In this document: piece after piece, positions 19,784-27,912 of the stretch | How the letters are laid out: the number at the start of each line of letters is the position of its first letter | How positions within the stretch are numbered: the stretch's first letter is position 1 | DNA from: an uncultured Clostridia bacterium | GTDB lineage: Bacteria; Bacillota; Clostridia; Oscillospirales; Acutalibacteraceae | Direction: 5' to 3' | Assembly: GCA_944384835.1 (NCBI GenBank) | Contig: CALWUU010000015.1 | Span: 21,909-85,908, forward strand | DNA: 64,000 nt | Program-made: the position numbers and the translations under genes | Notes under the pieces: model-generated | Database searches by the model: none | What the model was told of the DNA's origin: nothing | What the model saw: only the letters and a program-made list of their open reading frames with translations

Positions 19784-20869
19784 TTATTTATTGTTTTGTT
19801 CAAACTCTTTCATGAAAGCAACCAATTTCTCAACGCCTTCGATAGGCATTGCGTTGTAAATGGAAGCACGCATACCGCCAACAGAACGGTGACCTTTAAT
19901 GTTTACAAAATCATGCTCGCCGGCTTCTTTGATAAATTTCGCATCCAATTCATCATTTCCTGTCACAAAAGGCACATTCATCAAAGAACGGTCTTTTGGA
20001 ACAACAGTTCCTTTGAACAACTGGGACTGATCTAAGAAATCATAGAGAATTTTAGCTTTTTTCTCGTTTAACTCTTTCATTTTAGCCAAACCGCCAATAT
20101 CATGTTTCAGCCATTCCAAAACTAACATGCACATGTAAATAGAATAGCATGGAGGCGTATTGTATAGAGAGTCATTTTCGGCATGAGTTTTATATGTAAA
20201 CATGGTTGGAGTTTTCTCCATTGGTTCGCCGATTAAATCTTCACGAACAATTACAACAGTCAAACCTGCAGGACCCATATTTTTTTGAGCGCCTGCATAC
20301 AGCAAACCAAATTTGCTTACATCTATCGGTTCACTCAAGATACAGGAAGAAATATCCGCTACCAAAGGAACATTGCCTGTTTCAGGTAGTTTGGTATATT
20401 TGGTTCCGTAAATAGTATTATTGTAGCAAATGTGGAAATAATCTGCGTCTTTTGAGAAAGTGGATGGATCCAATTCAGGAATATAGGAGAAAGTTTTGTC
20501 TTTGGAGGAAGCAACAATGTTTGCTTCGCCATAACGAGCAGCTTCTTTATGTGCTTTTGTTGCCCATTGACCTGTAATAACAAAATCAGCTTTGCCGTTT
20601 TTTGTCATTAAATTCATAGGAACCATTGCAAATTGAGAAGATGCGCCGCCTTGTAAAAACAAAACTTTATAATTGTCAGGAATTTCCATTAATTCTCTAA
20701 GCAAAGCTTCGGTATTTTTAATAATTGCATCAAAAGTTTTGGAGCGGTGAGACATCTCCATAACGGACTGACCACTGCCTTGGTAGTCTAGCATTTCGTC
20801 CGCTGCACGACGAAGTACAGCTTCTGGTAGAACAGATGGACCTGCGGAAAAGTTGTAAACGCGTTTCAT
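19784..20869 (-). CDS. serC: Phosphoserine aminotransferase
   Basis: PLP enzyme converting 3-phosphohydroxypyruvate to phosphoserine with glutamate. 361 residues starting MKRVYNFSAGPSVLPE; the PLP lysine lies in the GLLYAGAQKNMGPAG motif (Lys about residue 196), and a C-terminal RSVGGMRASIYNAMP motif is present. A GGAGG box 8 nt upstream of the ATG. serB was not seen in the window. Confidence 0.97.
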   Translation of the reverse strand: MKRVYNFSAGPSVLPEAVLRRAADEMLDYQGSGQSVMEMSHRSKTFDAIIKNTEALLRELMEIPDNYKVLFLQGGASSQFAMVPMNLMTKNGKADFVITGQWATKAHKEAARYGEANIVASSKDKTFSYIPELDPSTFSKDADYFHICYNNTIYGTKYTKLPETGNVPLVADISSCILSEPIDVSKFGLLYAGAQKNMGPAGLTVVIVREDLIGEPMEKTPTMFTYKTHAENDSLYNTPPCYSIYMCMLVLEWLKHDIGGLAKMKELNEKKAKILYDFLDQSQLFKGTVVPKDRSLMNVPFVTGNDELDAKFIKEAGEHDFVNIKGHRSVGGMRASIYNAMPIEGVEKLVAFMKEFEQNNK

Positions 20870-20940
20870 AAATTAACCTCCAAAAGTACATAATGTCCAA
20901 TGCGTTACAAAGCCCTTGGACAATATGATAAGATAAAATA

Positions 20941-20969
20941 ATTATATCGCTTCCTTAAAATGAAGTCAA
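20941..20969 (-). promoter_or_regulatory. Promoter of serC-serA
   Basis: On the minus strand TTGACT (20964-20969) and TATAAT (20941-20946) with a 17-bp spacer, 72 bp upstream of the serC start. The untranslated leader contains an inverted repeat (TGTCCAA/TTGGACA, 20894-20922) of unknown role. Confidence 0.8.
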
Positions 20970-21184
20970 TCATACAAAAGAGTAAAATGTAACATAATTT
21001 TCTTAAAATTTTGATTTTTTGACTGCATTTTCACGAACTAATATCATTTTTTAGATACTTGAATCTGAAATTTAAATTTTGTCATATTTCATTTTATGAA
21101 TTTTGTTGGTATAATATTATATGATAAATATATCTATTTTGACATTATAGAATCGCGGCAATTGGAATGTATGGAGGTATTACT
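20970..21184. other. AT-rich spacer with the start of the sensory hydrogenase operon
   Basis: Very AT-rich. A TATAAT at 21110-21115 with a weak TTTCAT 17 bp upstream (21087-21092) could start the plus-strand operon. No gene, repeat or RNA is recognised. Confidence 0.4.
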
Positions 21185-21538
21185 GTGAAAATAAAAGATA
21201 TTATCACAATTTTAAACGCGCGGTTATTAACTCCGCAGGCAGATTTAGAGCAAGAAGTGCATACTGCCTGCGGAAGCGATATGATGAGTGATGTACTGGC
21301 ATATGTAAAAGATCAGTCTGCGTTGATTACCGGATTAACAAATCCGCAGGTGGTGAGAACTGCTGAAATGATGGACATGATCTGTATTGTATTTGTGCGA
21401 GGAAAACATGCAGACGATACCATTGTAAATTTAGCCACTCAACGAAATATCGCAGTACTGCAAACGCCTTACAGTATGTTTACTGCCTGCGGTATGCTGT
21501 ACGAACACGGTCTTAGAGGCGGGGGTGAAAAACAATGA
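21185..21538 (+). CDS. DRTGG-domain protein of the hydrogenase cluster (first copy)
   Basis: A 117-residue soluble alpha/beta protein: MKIKDIITILNARLLTPQAD, then DVLAYVKDQSALITGLTNPQ. It resembles the small DRTGG-type proteins that recur next to [FeFe]-hydrogenase genes in Clostridia (family knowledge); the function is unknown. The start is GTG at 21185 with GGAGG 7 nt upstream. It overlaps the next gene by 4 bases. A second member of the same kind is encoded at 23382. Confidence 0.72.
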   Translation: MKIKDIITILNARLLTPQADLEQEVHTACGSDMMSDVLAYVKDQSALITGLTNPQVVRTAEMMDMICIVFVRGKHADDTIVNLATQRNIAVLQTPYSMFTACGMLYEHGLRGGGEKQ

Positions 21539-21963
21539 GTTTTTTACCTCTTCATTTTACTGTATCTGGCTATGATTTTACGTGCGCGGGAGAAGCTTCC
21601 AGTAAAGTGAAAAACAAGCTAAAGCAGCTAGGGTACGACTCTGAAGCAATCCGCAGAGCTGCCATTGCCATGTATGAAGGTGAAATTAATATGGTGATTC
21701 ACGGAGGCGGCGGTGAAATATTTGTAGAGGTATATCCGGATCATATAGATATAAAGATGGCAGATAAAGGACCGGGTATTGAGAATATTGAACAAGCAAT
21801 GCAGGAAGGGTACTCCACTGCGCCGGCTAATGTACGCGCATTGGGATTTGGCGCCGGCATGGGACTGCCTAATATCAAAAAATATACCGACAGCCTTCGT
21901 ATTGAGTCTGAAATTGGAAAAGGTACTACAATATATATGACTGTTCAGGTAAATCACTCTTGA
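21535..21963 (+). CDS. RsbW-like ATPase (anti-sigma-factor-type HATPase domain)
   Basis: 142 residues consisting essentially of one GHKL ATP-binding domain: N-box region AAIAMYEGEINMVIHG, G1 box MADKGPGI, G2 region GFGAGMGLPNIKKY. There is no sensor or dimerisation domain, so it resembles SpoIIAB/RsbW-type kinases rather than a full histidine kinase. Its place beside a sensor-like hydrogenase suggests it passes on a redox or H2 signal, which is inference. It overlaps the preceding gene by 4 bases (ATGA). Confidence 0.8.
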   Translation: MSFLPLHFTVSGYDFTCAGEASSKVKNKLKQLGYDSEAIRRAAIAMYEGEINMVIHGGGGEIFVEVYPDHIDIKMADKGPGIENIEQAMQEGYSTAPANVRALGFGAGMGLPNIKKYTDSLRIESEIGKGTTIYMTVQVNHS

Positions 21964-21973
21964 GGAATCTGTT

Positions 21974-23332
21974 ATGGAACGTTTTTATCATTCAGTTACA
22001 TTAGATGTAGATAAATGTGTTGGCTGTACCAACTGCATTAAAAGATGTCCTACGGAAGCAATACGCGTTAGAGAGGGAAAAGCAATTATTACACCGGAAC
22101 GCTGTATTGACTGCGGCGTATGTATCCGTGTTTGTCCCCATCATGCGAAAAAAGCAAAGTTTGACCACTTGGAATTGCTGAATCGTTTTACATATAATAT
22201 TGCATTGCCTGCACCGTCTTTATACGGGCAGTTTCGCCATTTAGACCATATTGATTTGATATTGACAGGCTTAAAACGTCTGGGGTTTGATGATATCTTT
22301 GAAGTTTCCAAAGCAGCAGAGTTGGTATCAGACGCTACCAGAAAAATAATATCGCAAGGCAATATACCAAAACCAATTATCAGTTCAGCTTGTCCCGCTA
22401 TTGTACGGTTGATCCGCGTTAGATTTCCTGATTTATGCGCTCATGTGCTTCCGCTGCATGCGCCTATGGAAACGGCTGCCCTGCTTGCCAAAGAAGAAGC
22501 GCATCAAAAAACAGGACTGCCGACAGAACAAATAGGCGTATTTTTTATTACGCCTTGTGCGGCCAAAGTAACGGACATTAAATCTCCTATCGGAACCACA
22601 GTGTCTCATGTGGACGGAGCAATTGCAATCAGCGAGATTTACAATCAGCTTGCAGATGTCATGAAACACATTGAACAAGCGGAACCACTGTCTCAGTCCG
22701 GCGTGATCGGAGTAGGTTGGGCCTCCAGCGGCGGAGAGGCGTCCGCTTTGCTGAACGACCGTTATTTAGCGGCAGACGGTATGGAAAATATAGTAGATAT
22801 TTTGGAAGGTTTGGAAGAAGAACGCATTCAGGGACTTGACTTTGTAGAATTAAATGCTTGTACGGGAGGCTGTGTAGGAGGCATATTTTGTATTGAAAAT
22901 GCTTATGTTGCGAAAGCAAGGCTGCAAAGCCTGCGAAGATATCTGCCTGTGGCAAAAAATCATTTGCCGGCACAGATACCCTCCTATATGAAATGGACAG
23001 ATAATTTGGAGTTTGCTCCTGTTTTAAAATTATCTGATAATCTCGAAGAAGCAATGGATATGATGAACCGCATTGACAGTATGTGTCAGGAGTTTCCCGG
23101 CTTAGATTGCGGCGCGTGCGGCGCGCCTACCTGCCATGCCTTTGCAGAAGATGTGGTATGCGGTCTGGCAGATAAAAGCAATTGTATTTTTGTCATGAAA
23201 GAAGAAATCAAACAGGTAACGGATACACTGTCTCATATGACGCACATCAATCCGCCATTGCAGAATAAAGGAAAGATTCAAAATCACAAGACACAACAGA
23301 TACAAGGGAATTATGAGAAAAATCAATCATAG
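21974..23332 (+). CDS. [FeFe]-hydrogenase-like protein with extra Fe-S domain (putative H2 sensor)
   Basis: 452 residues. Two ferredoxin-type [4Fe-4S] motifs (CVGCTNCIKRCP, CIDCGVCIRVCP) at residues 14-55, then a hydrogenase large-subunit domain (about 70-340), then a DCGACGAPTC...C type [4Fe-4S] motif near residue 377. The four H-cluster cysteines appear kept (SSACPAI, TPCAAK, NACTGGC), but the Cys used for proton transfer in catalytic enzymes is Ala in SSACP and the GGGxP end of motif L3 is missing. These changes match the putatively sensory hydrogenase groups (C/D). The neighbours (small ATPase, DRTGG, PHP) agree. The assignment to sensing is inference. Confidence 0.8.
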   Translation: MERFYHSVTLDVDKCVGCTNCIKRCPTEAIRVREGKAIITPERCIDCGVCIRVCPHHAKKAKFDHLELLNRFTYNIALPAPSLYGQFRHLDHIDLILTGLKRLGFDDIFEVSKAAELVSDATRKIISQGNIPKPIISSACPAIVRLIRVRFPDLCAHVLPLHAPMETAALLAKEEAHQKTGLPTEQIGVFFITPCAAKVTDIKSPIGTTVSHVDGAIAISEIYNQLADVMKHIEQAEPLSQSGVIGVGWASSGGEASALLNDRYLAADGMENIVDILEGLEEERIQGLDFVELNACTGGCVGGIFCIENAYVAKARLQSLRRYLPVAKNHLPAQIPSYMKWTDNLEFAPVLKLSDNLEEAMDMMNRIDSMCQEFPGLDCGACGAPTCHAFAEDVVCGLADKSNCIFVMKEEIKQVTDTLSHMTHINPPLQNKGKIQNHKTQQIQGNYEKNQS

Positions 23333-23381
23333 AAAAGCATACATGTGATTGTCAGGAAGTCAAGAGGAAGGGGAATTGTAC

Positions 23382-23714
23382 ATGACGGTACGTCAATTAA
23401 AGGAGCAATTGGAACTTACCGTTTTGGTAGAGCAAAATATAGATAAAGAAATTACGGGATGCTATATAGGTGATTTGCTCAGTTGGGTCATGAGCCGGGT
23501 GCAAACCGGTAATGTTTGGCTGACAGTCATGGGAAATGTCAATGCAATTGCCGTAGCCGCTTTGTCAGATGCAGCTTGTATCATTTTAACAGATTCGGCT
23601 GTCTTGGACGAAGATGCCAAAGAAAAAGCACAGGAGCAAGGAGTCACAGTATTTTCATCCAATGCAAACAGCTATCAGGTTGCAGTTCAATTATCGAGGT
23701 TGTTGTCAGAATGA
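23382..23714 (+). CDS. DRTGG-domain protein of the hydrogenase cluster (second copy)
   Basis: 110 residues: MTVRQLKEQLELTVLVEQN, then ITGCYIGDLLSWVMSRVQ and a CIILTDSAVLDEDAK stretch. Same general kind as the protein at 21185 but well diverged; function unknown. The start at 23382 has AGGGG about 8 nt upstream; the frame extends to 23349 but without a better site. It overlaps the PHP gene by 4 bases (ATGA). Confidence 0.7.
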   Translation: MTVRQLKEQLELTVLVEQNIDKEITGCYIGDLLSWVMSRVQTGNVWLTVMGNVNAIAVAALSDAACIILTDSAVLDEDAKEKAQEQGVTVFSSNANSYQVAVQLSRLLSE

Positions 23715-24445
23715 AACGCGTATACTATGACTTGCATCTGCATTCTTGCTTGTCTCCTTGCGGAAGCCATGACATGACGCCCAATAATATCGTAAATATG
23801 GCTAAATTATTGGGATACGATATGATTGCATTAACAGACCATAATTCCTGTCTGAATTGCCAGGCAGCGGTAACAGTCGGAAAGAGAAACGGTTTGGTTG
23901 TAGTTCCTGGTATGGAATTATGTACCGCGGAAGATGCGCATACCATTTGTTTATTTCAAACCGTTGCGGACGCTATGGAGTTTCATCAATATGTAAAAGA
24001 GCATTCTCCGGTTATGAACAACAATAAAGGGACATTTGGCAGCCAGATTATCATGAATGATTTGGATGAACCCATTGGTGAAGAAACACATCTGTTAATC
24101 AATGCGGCAAATATTGGGATTGATGATGTGGTGGAGCTGGCTAATCAATATCATGGAGCGGCTTTTCCGGCTCATATTGACCGCAGCGCTTACAGCGTAT
24201 TTTCAACATTGGGCGCCATACCGCCGGAAACCAATTTTAAGGCTGCGGAGATTACCCCTTACGCAGATGCAGGGGATTTACTGAGAGAACATTCTGAATT
24301 AAGAGATAAAATTTTACTGCGCAATTCAGATGCGCATTATTTAGAACATATGCGGGAACCCAATGCTTGGCTTGCATTGCCTGAATGCACACCTGAATGT
24401 TTAATTGCTGCTTTAAACGGTGAAATAGATATTACATGGAAATAA
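23711..24445 (+). CDS. PHP-domain metallophosphoesterase
   Basis: 244 residues, a PHP domain: metal ligands in DLHLHSCLSPCGSHD (residues 6-20), TDHNSCLNC, PGMELCT, PAHIDR and NSDAHY. Related proteins include histidinol phosphatase-like and RNase AM/TrpH enzymes. In clostridia a PHP gene regularly sits between the sensory and the catalytic hydrogenase genes (general knowledge); the substrate is unknown. The start is the ATG overlapping the previous stop. Confidence 0.85.
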   Translation: MKRVYYDLHLHSCLSPCGSHDMTPNNIVNMAKLLGYDMIALTDHNSCLNCQAAVTVGKRNGLVVVPGMELCTAEDAHTICLFQTVADAMEFHQYVKEHSPVMNNNKGTFGSQIIMNDLDEPIGEETHLLINAANIGIDDVVELANQYHGAAFPAHIDRSAYSVFSTLGAIPPETNFKAAEITPYADAGDLLREHSELRDKILLRNSDAHYLEHMREPNAWLALPECTPECLIAALNGEIDITWK

Positions 24446-24460
24446 AGTAAATAACAATTG

Positions 24461-24514
24461 CCGTGTGAAAGCGTTACTCCATTTGGTAATGTAAATTAGC
24501 ACACGGTAACTTTT
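24461..24514 (+). terminator. Probable terminator between the two hydrogenase operons
   Basis: Inverted repeat with arms around CCGTGTG and CACACGG, an inner GTTAC/GTAA(T) pairing and a following T5 run (24509-24513). It separates the PHP gene from the promoter at 24589-24597. Confidence 0.6.
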
Positions 24515-24563
24515 TATGACTTATTGTTTAAAATTTCACATTCTTCGTATATTTTTTGTCAAT

Positions 24564-24597
24564 CTCTCTGGTATTTGAGAGAAAATTGTGATATACT
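24564..24597 (+). promoter_or_regulatory. Promoter with inverted repeat for the HydABC-type operon
   Basis: An extended -10 (TG-A-TATACT, 24589-24597) about 80 bp upstream of hydC. Immediately upstream is an imperfect inverted repeat (TCTCTC and GAGAGA arms, 24564-24582) placed in the -35 to -10 interval, a plausible operator. Confidence 0.5.
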
Positions 24598-24677
24598 TAG
24601 CTGGATTGAGCCCTATATTTTATACAAAATTATGGGTAAATTAGAAATATGTAAACAATCCTGGGAGGAGAACTATT

Positions 24678-25172
24678 ATGCAAAAGCGTATTTCTACCCT
24701 GCCTTTTCAAGGAACAAAGGAACAACAAGAACAGCTTTTTAAAGTAATTGACGAAAATGGCGGAAAAAATGGTTCCGTCATGCCGATTCTTCAAAAAGCA
24801 CAGGAAATTTATGGTTATTTGCCCATTGAAGTGCAAACTATGATTGCAGAAAAAATGGATGTACCGTTGGAAGAAATATACGGTGTTTCTACTTTCTATT
24901 CTTTATTTGCATTGACACCCAAAGGCAAATATAATGTTTCGGTTTGTATGGGAACAGCCTGCTACGTAAAAGGCGCGGCAGATGTTCTGGGCAAAATTTG
25001 TGAAGTGCTTGGTATTCAGCCGGAAGAATGCACACAGGACGGTAAATTTTCCATTACCGAATGCCGTTGTATCGGCGCCTGCGGTTTAGCGCCTGTTATG
25101 ACCGTAAATGATGATGTATACGGGCGCGTTTCTGTTAGTGAAGTTGAAGATATTTTGAGCAAGTATGAGTAA
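24678..25172 (+). CDS. hydC: NAD(P)-dependent [FeFe]-hydrogenase, HydC / NuoE-like subunit
   Basis: 164 residues with the thioredoxin-like [2Fe-2S] fold of NuoE: helical N-terminus (MPILQKAQEIYGYLP) and four cluster cysteines in CMGTACYVKGA and CRCIGACGLAP. It passes electrons between the flavin subunit and the H-cluster subunit in trimeric hydrogenases, some of which bifurcate between NADH and ferredoxin. GGGAGGAG precedes the ATG. First gene of the catalytic hydrogenase operon. Confidence 0.93.
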   Translation: MQKRISTLPFQGTKEQQEQLFKVIDENGGKNGSVMPILQKAQEIYGYLPIEVQTMIAEKMDVPLEEIYGVSTFYSLFALTPKGKYNVSVCMGTACYVKGAADVLGKICEVLGIQPEECTQDGKFSITECRCIGACGLAPVMTVNDDVYGRVSVSEVEDILSKYE

Positions 25173-25177
25173 TTTTT

Positions 25178-25717
25178 ATGCGTGAACTATCACTGAATGT
25201 TATGGATATTGTTCAAAATTCGATTTCAGCCGGTGCAACAGTCATAAAAATATCAGTGTTAGAGGAAGAACAAAAACTTACCATTGTGGTGACAGACAAT
25301 GGCAAAGGTATGAGCAAAGAACAGGTATGCAAAGTAATTGATCCTTTTTTCACAACCAGAACTACTAGAAAAGTAGGTATGGGAATCCCGCTGTTTAAAA
25401 TGGAGGCGGAGATGACGGGCGGTAGTTTTGAAATAGAATCTGACCTAAATAAAGGAACAAAAGTGACAGCAACCTTTATTACCACACATTTGGATATGCT
25501 GCCTTTGGGAGACATTAATGCTACCGTATGGTTACTGATTACCTGTAATCCGGATTTAGATTTTATTTTTTATAGGAAAATCGGTCCTTTGGATTTTACT
25601 TTGAATACGAAGGAATTAAAAGATATTTTGGGAGAAATTCCTCTCAATGCACCTGATGTCAGTCAGTGGCTGAAAGATTATTTGACAGAACAAACCGCTT
25701 TACTACATGGAGGATGA
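25178..25717 (+). CDS. Stand-alone histidine-kinase-like ATPase in hydrogenase operon
   Basis: 179 residues: a GHKL ATPase domain (N-box MDIVQNSISAGATVI, G1 VTDNGKGMS, G2 RKVGMGIPLFKME) with an about 60-residue C-terminal extension and no phospho-acceptor or sensor domain. Genes of this kind lie between hydC and the ferredoxin gene in many clostridial hydrogenase operons (general knowledge). The role is unknown, perhaps signalling or assembly. It starts 5 nt after the hydC stop. Confidence 0.8.
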   Translation: MRELSLNVMDIVQNSISAGATVIKISVLEEEQKLTIVVTDNGKGMSKEQVCKVIDPFFTTRTTRKVGMGIPLFKMEAEMTGGSFEIESDLNKGTKVTATFITTHLDMLPLGDINATVWLLITCNPDLDFIFYRKIGPLDFTLNTKELKDILGEIPLNAPDVSQWLKDYLTEQTALLHGG

Positions 25718-25722
25718 AAGAG

Positions 25723-26094
25723 ATGAAATCATTAGCTGAATTACAAGCAATTCGAGATAAAGTCCGCGCTCAAGTCAGTGTAAGAGAAGGGCAGGAAGAT
25801 AGAATTCGCATTTTGGTGGGTATGGCTACTTGCGGCATTGCCGCCGGGGCACGCCCGGTTTTAACTGCTTTTATTGATGAGTTAGAAAAACGCGGAATTA
25901 CCAACGTACAGGTAACGCAAACGGGATGTATTGGAATTTGTCAGTTTGAGCCTGTTGTAGAGGTGGTTACTCCCGGAAAAGATAAAGTGACATATGTAAA
26001 AATGACACCTGAAATGGCTGTTAGAGTAGTTAACGACCATATTGTAAATGGTAATGTAGTACAAGAGTTTACCATTGGTGCTCACACAAAATAA
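25723..26094 (+). CDS. Thioredoxin-like [2Fe-2S] ferredoxin
   Basis: 123 residues with the [2Fe-2S] thioredoxin-fold cysteines in VGMATCGIAAGA and VTQTGCIGICQFEP. A separate small protein corresponding to the N-terminal domain of NuoF-like subunits. The start at 25723 has GGAGG 9 nt upstream; the earlier in-frame ATG at 25714 directly abuts that box. Probably an electron carrier or subunit of the hydrogenase encoded next. Confidence 0.88.
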   Translation: MKSLAELQAIRDKVRAQVSVREGQEDRIRILVGMATCGIAAGARPVLTAFIDELEKRGITNVQVTQTGCIGICQFEPVVEVVTPGKDKVTYVKMTPEMAVRVVNDHIVNGNVVQEFTIGAHTK

Positions 26095-26107
26095 GGAGGA
26101 AAATGTA

Positions 26108-27895
26108 ATGTATCGTTCCAATGTACTCGTATGCGGCGGTACCGGCTGCTCTTCCTCTAACAGTCAGGAAATTATGCGCAGACTGGAAGAAGAGATCAAG
26201 AAAAAAGGTCTTGATAAAGAAGTAAATGTAGTATGTACCGGCTGCTTCGGATTATGTTCGCTAGGTCCTGTTGTAATTGTATATCCGGAAGGTTCTTTTT
26301 ACAGCCAAGTCACGCTTGCTGATATTCCGGAAATAGTGGAAGAACATTTACTCAAAGGAAGAATCGTAAAACGTCTGTTATATCAGGAAACCATTGATAA
26401 AGATGCCATTCATTCATTGACTGATACACCGTTTTATAAAAAGCAAAAACGAATTGCGCTGCGCAACTGTGGTGTGATCAATCCTGAAGTGATTGAAGAA
26501 TACATAGCAATGGATGGCTACAGCGCTTTGGGTAAAGTGCTGACTGAGATGAAACCGGAGGAAGTCATTCAAGTGATCAAAGATTCCGGTTTGCGCGGCA
26601 GAGGAGGCGGCGGCTTTCCAACAGGATTAAAGTGGAGCCTTGCAGCTCAAAATGATGCCGACCAGAAATATGTTTGCTGTAATGCGGACGAAGGCGACCC
26701 CGGCGCATTTATGGATCGTTCTGTGTTGGAGGGTGACCCGCATTCTGTTCTGGAAGCAATGGCGATTGCAGGTTATGCCATTGGCGCGACACAAGGATAT
26801 ATTTATATTCGTGCAGAATACCCAATTGCGGTGGAACGCTTGCAAATTGCGATTCAGCAAGCAAGAGAATTGGGATTGCTGGGAAAAAATATTTTTGACA
26901 GCGGTTTTGATTTTGATATTGAATTGAGACTGGGTTCAGGAGCCTTTGTTTGCGGTGAGGAAACATCCTTGCTGGCATCCATTGAAGGACATCGCGGCGA
27001 GCCTCGTCCTCGTCCTCCATACCCTGCGGTAAAAGGTTTATACGGCAAACCTACCATTTTGAATAACGTTGAAACGTATGCTAATATTGCACAAATTATC
27101 TTGCATGGTGCAGATTGGTTTCAATCTGTTGGAACAGAGCGCTCCAAAGGTACAAAAGTGTTTGCATTGGGCGGAAAAATCAAACATACAGGTTTGGTTG
27201 AAGTTCCAATGGGTACCACTTTACGAGAAATCGTTGAGGAAATCGGAGGCGGTGTTTCCGACGGCGGTAAATTTAAGGCCGCACAAACAGGTGGTCCTTC
27301 CGGAGGCTGTATTCCCTCTAAATTTTTAGATATTGAGATTGACTATGATAACTTAACCGAGATTGGAGCTATGATGGGTTCCGGCGGTTTGATTGTTATG
27401 GATGAGTCCACATGTATGGTTGACATCGCAGAATTCTTTCTCCGTTTTACAGTTGATGAGTCCTGCGGTAAATGTACTGCTTGTCGTATTGGTACCAAAC
27501 GCCTTTTGGAAATGCTGGAGAAAATCACCGGCGGCAGAGGCGAAGACGGCGATATCGAGAAGTTGGAATCTTTATGCCACTATATTAAAGACAATTCCCT
27601 GTGTGCTCTTGGTCAAACAGCGCCTAATCCTGTTCTGTCTACTCTGCAATATTTCAGAGATGAATATGTGGCTCACGTACATGACCATCACTGCCCGGCA
27701 GGCGCTTGTAAAGAGCTCACCATATATAGGGTACTGCCTGAAAAATGTATTGGCTGTACCAAATGTGCTCGTAACTGTCCTGTTGGAGCAATCCATGGTA
27801 ATGTGAAAGAACATCACTTTATTGATATGAATAAATGTATTAAATGCGGTGTTTGTATGGAAAACTGTAAATTCGATGCAATTGTGAGAGAATAA
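26108..27895 (+). CDS. hydB: NAD(P)-dependent [FeFe]-hydrogenase, HydB / NuoF-like flavin subunit
   Basis: 595 residues. N-terminal thioredoxin-like [2Fe-2S] domain (CGGTGCSSSNSQ, CTGCFGLCSLGP); NuoF core with the Gly-rich NADH site GLRGRGGGGFPTG (about 165-177) and FMN site region (CNADEGDPGAF); a [4Fe-4S] motif CGKCTACRIG; and two C-terminal ferredoxin motifs (CIGCTKCARNCP, CIKCGVCMENCK). This is the NAD(P)H-oxidising subunit of trimeric hydrogenases. The start at 26108 has AAGGAGG upstream. Followed by hydA after 17 nt. Confidence 0.95.
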   Translation: MYRSNVLVCGGTGCSSSNSQEIMRRLEEEIKKKGLDKEVNVVCTGCFGLCSLGPVVIVYPEGSFYSQVTLADIPEIVEEHLLKGRIVKRLLYQETIDKDAIHSLTDTPFYKKQKRIALRNCGVINPEVIEEYIAMDGYSALGKVLTEMKPEEVIQVIKDSGLRGRGGGGFPTGLKWSLAAQNDADQKYVCCNADEGDPGAFMDRSVLEGDPHSVLEAMAIAGYAIGATQGYIYIRAEYPIAVERLQIAIQQARELGLLGKNIFDSGFDFDIELRLGSGAFVCGEETSLLASIEGHRGEPRPRPPYPAVKGLYGKPTILNNVETYANIAQIILHGADWFQSVGTERSKGTKVFALGGKIKHTGLVEVPMGTTLREIVEEIGGGVSDGGKFKAAQTGGPSGGCIPSKFLDIEIDYDNLTEIGAMMGSGGLIVMDESTCMVDIAEFFLRFTVDESCGKCTACRIGTKRLLEMLEKITGGRGEDGDIEKLESLCHYIKDNSLCALGQTAPNPVLSTLQYFRDEYVAHVHDHHCPAGACKELTIYRVLPEKCIGCTKCARNCPVGAIHGNVKEHHFIDMNKCIKCGVCMENCKFDAIVRE

Positions 27896-27912
27896 GAGAG
27901 GAGTGTGGCAGC

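Noticed and set aside
20870..20969. T-box riboswitch upstream of serC-serA
   Set aside because: The leader is under 70 nt and lacks the conserved T-box sequence and terminator pair.
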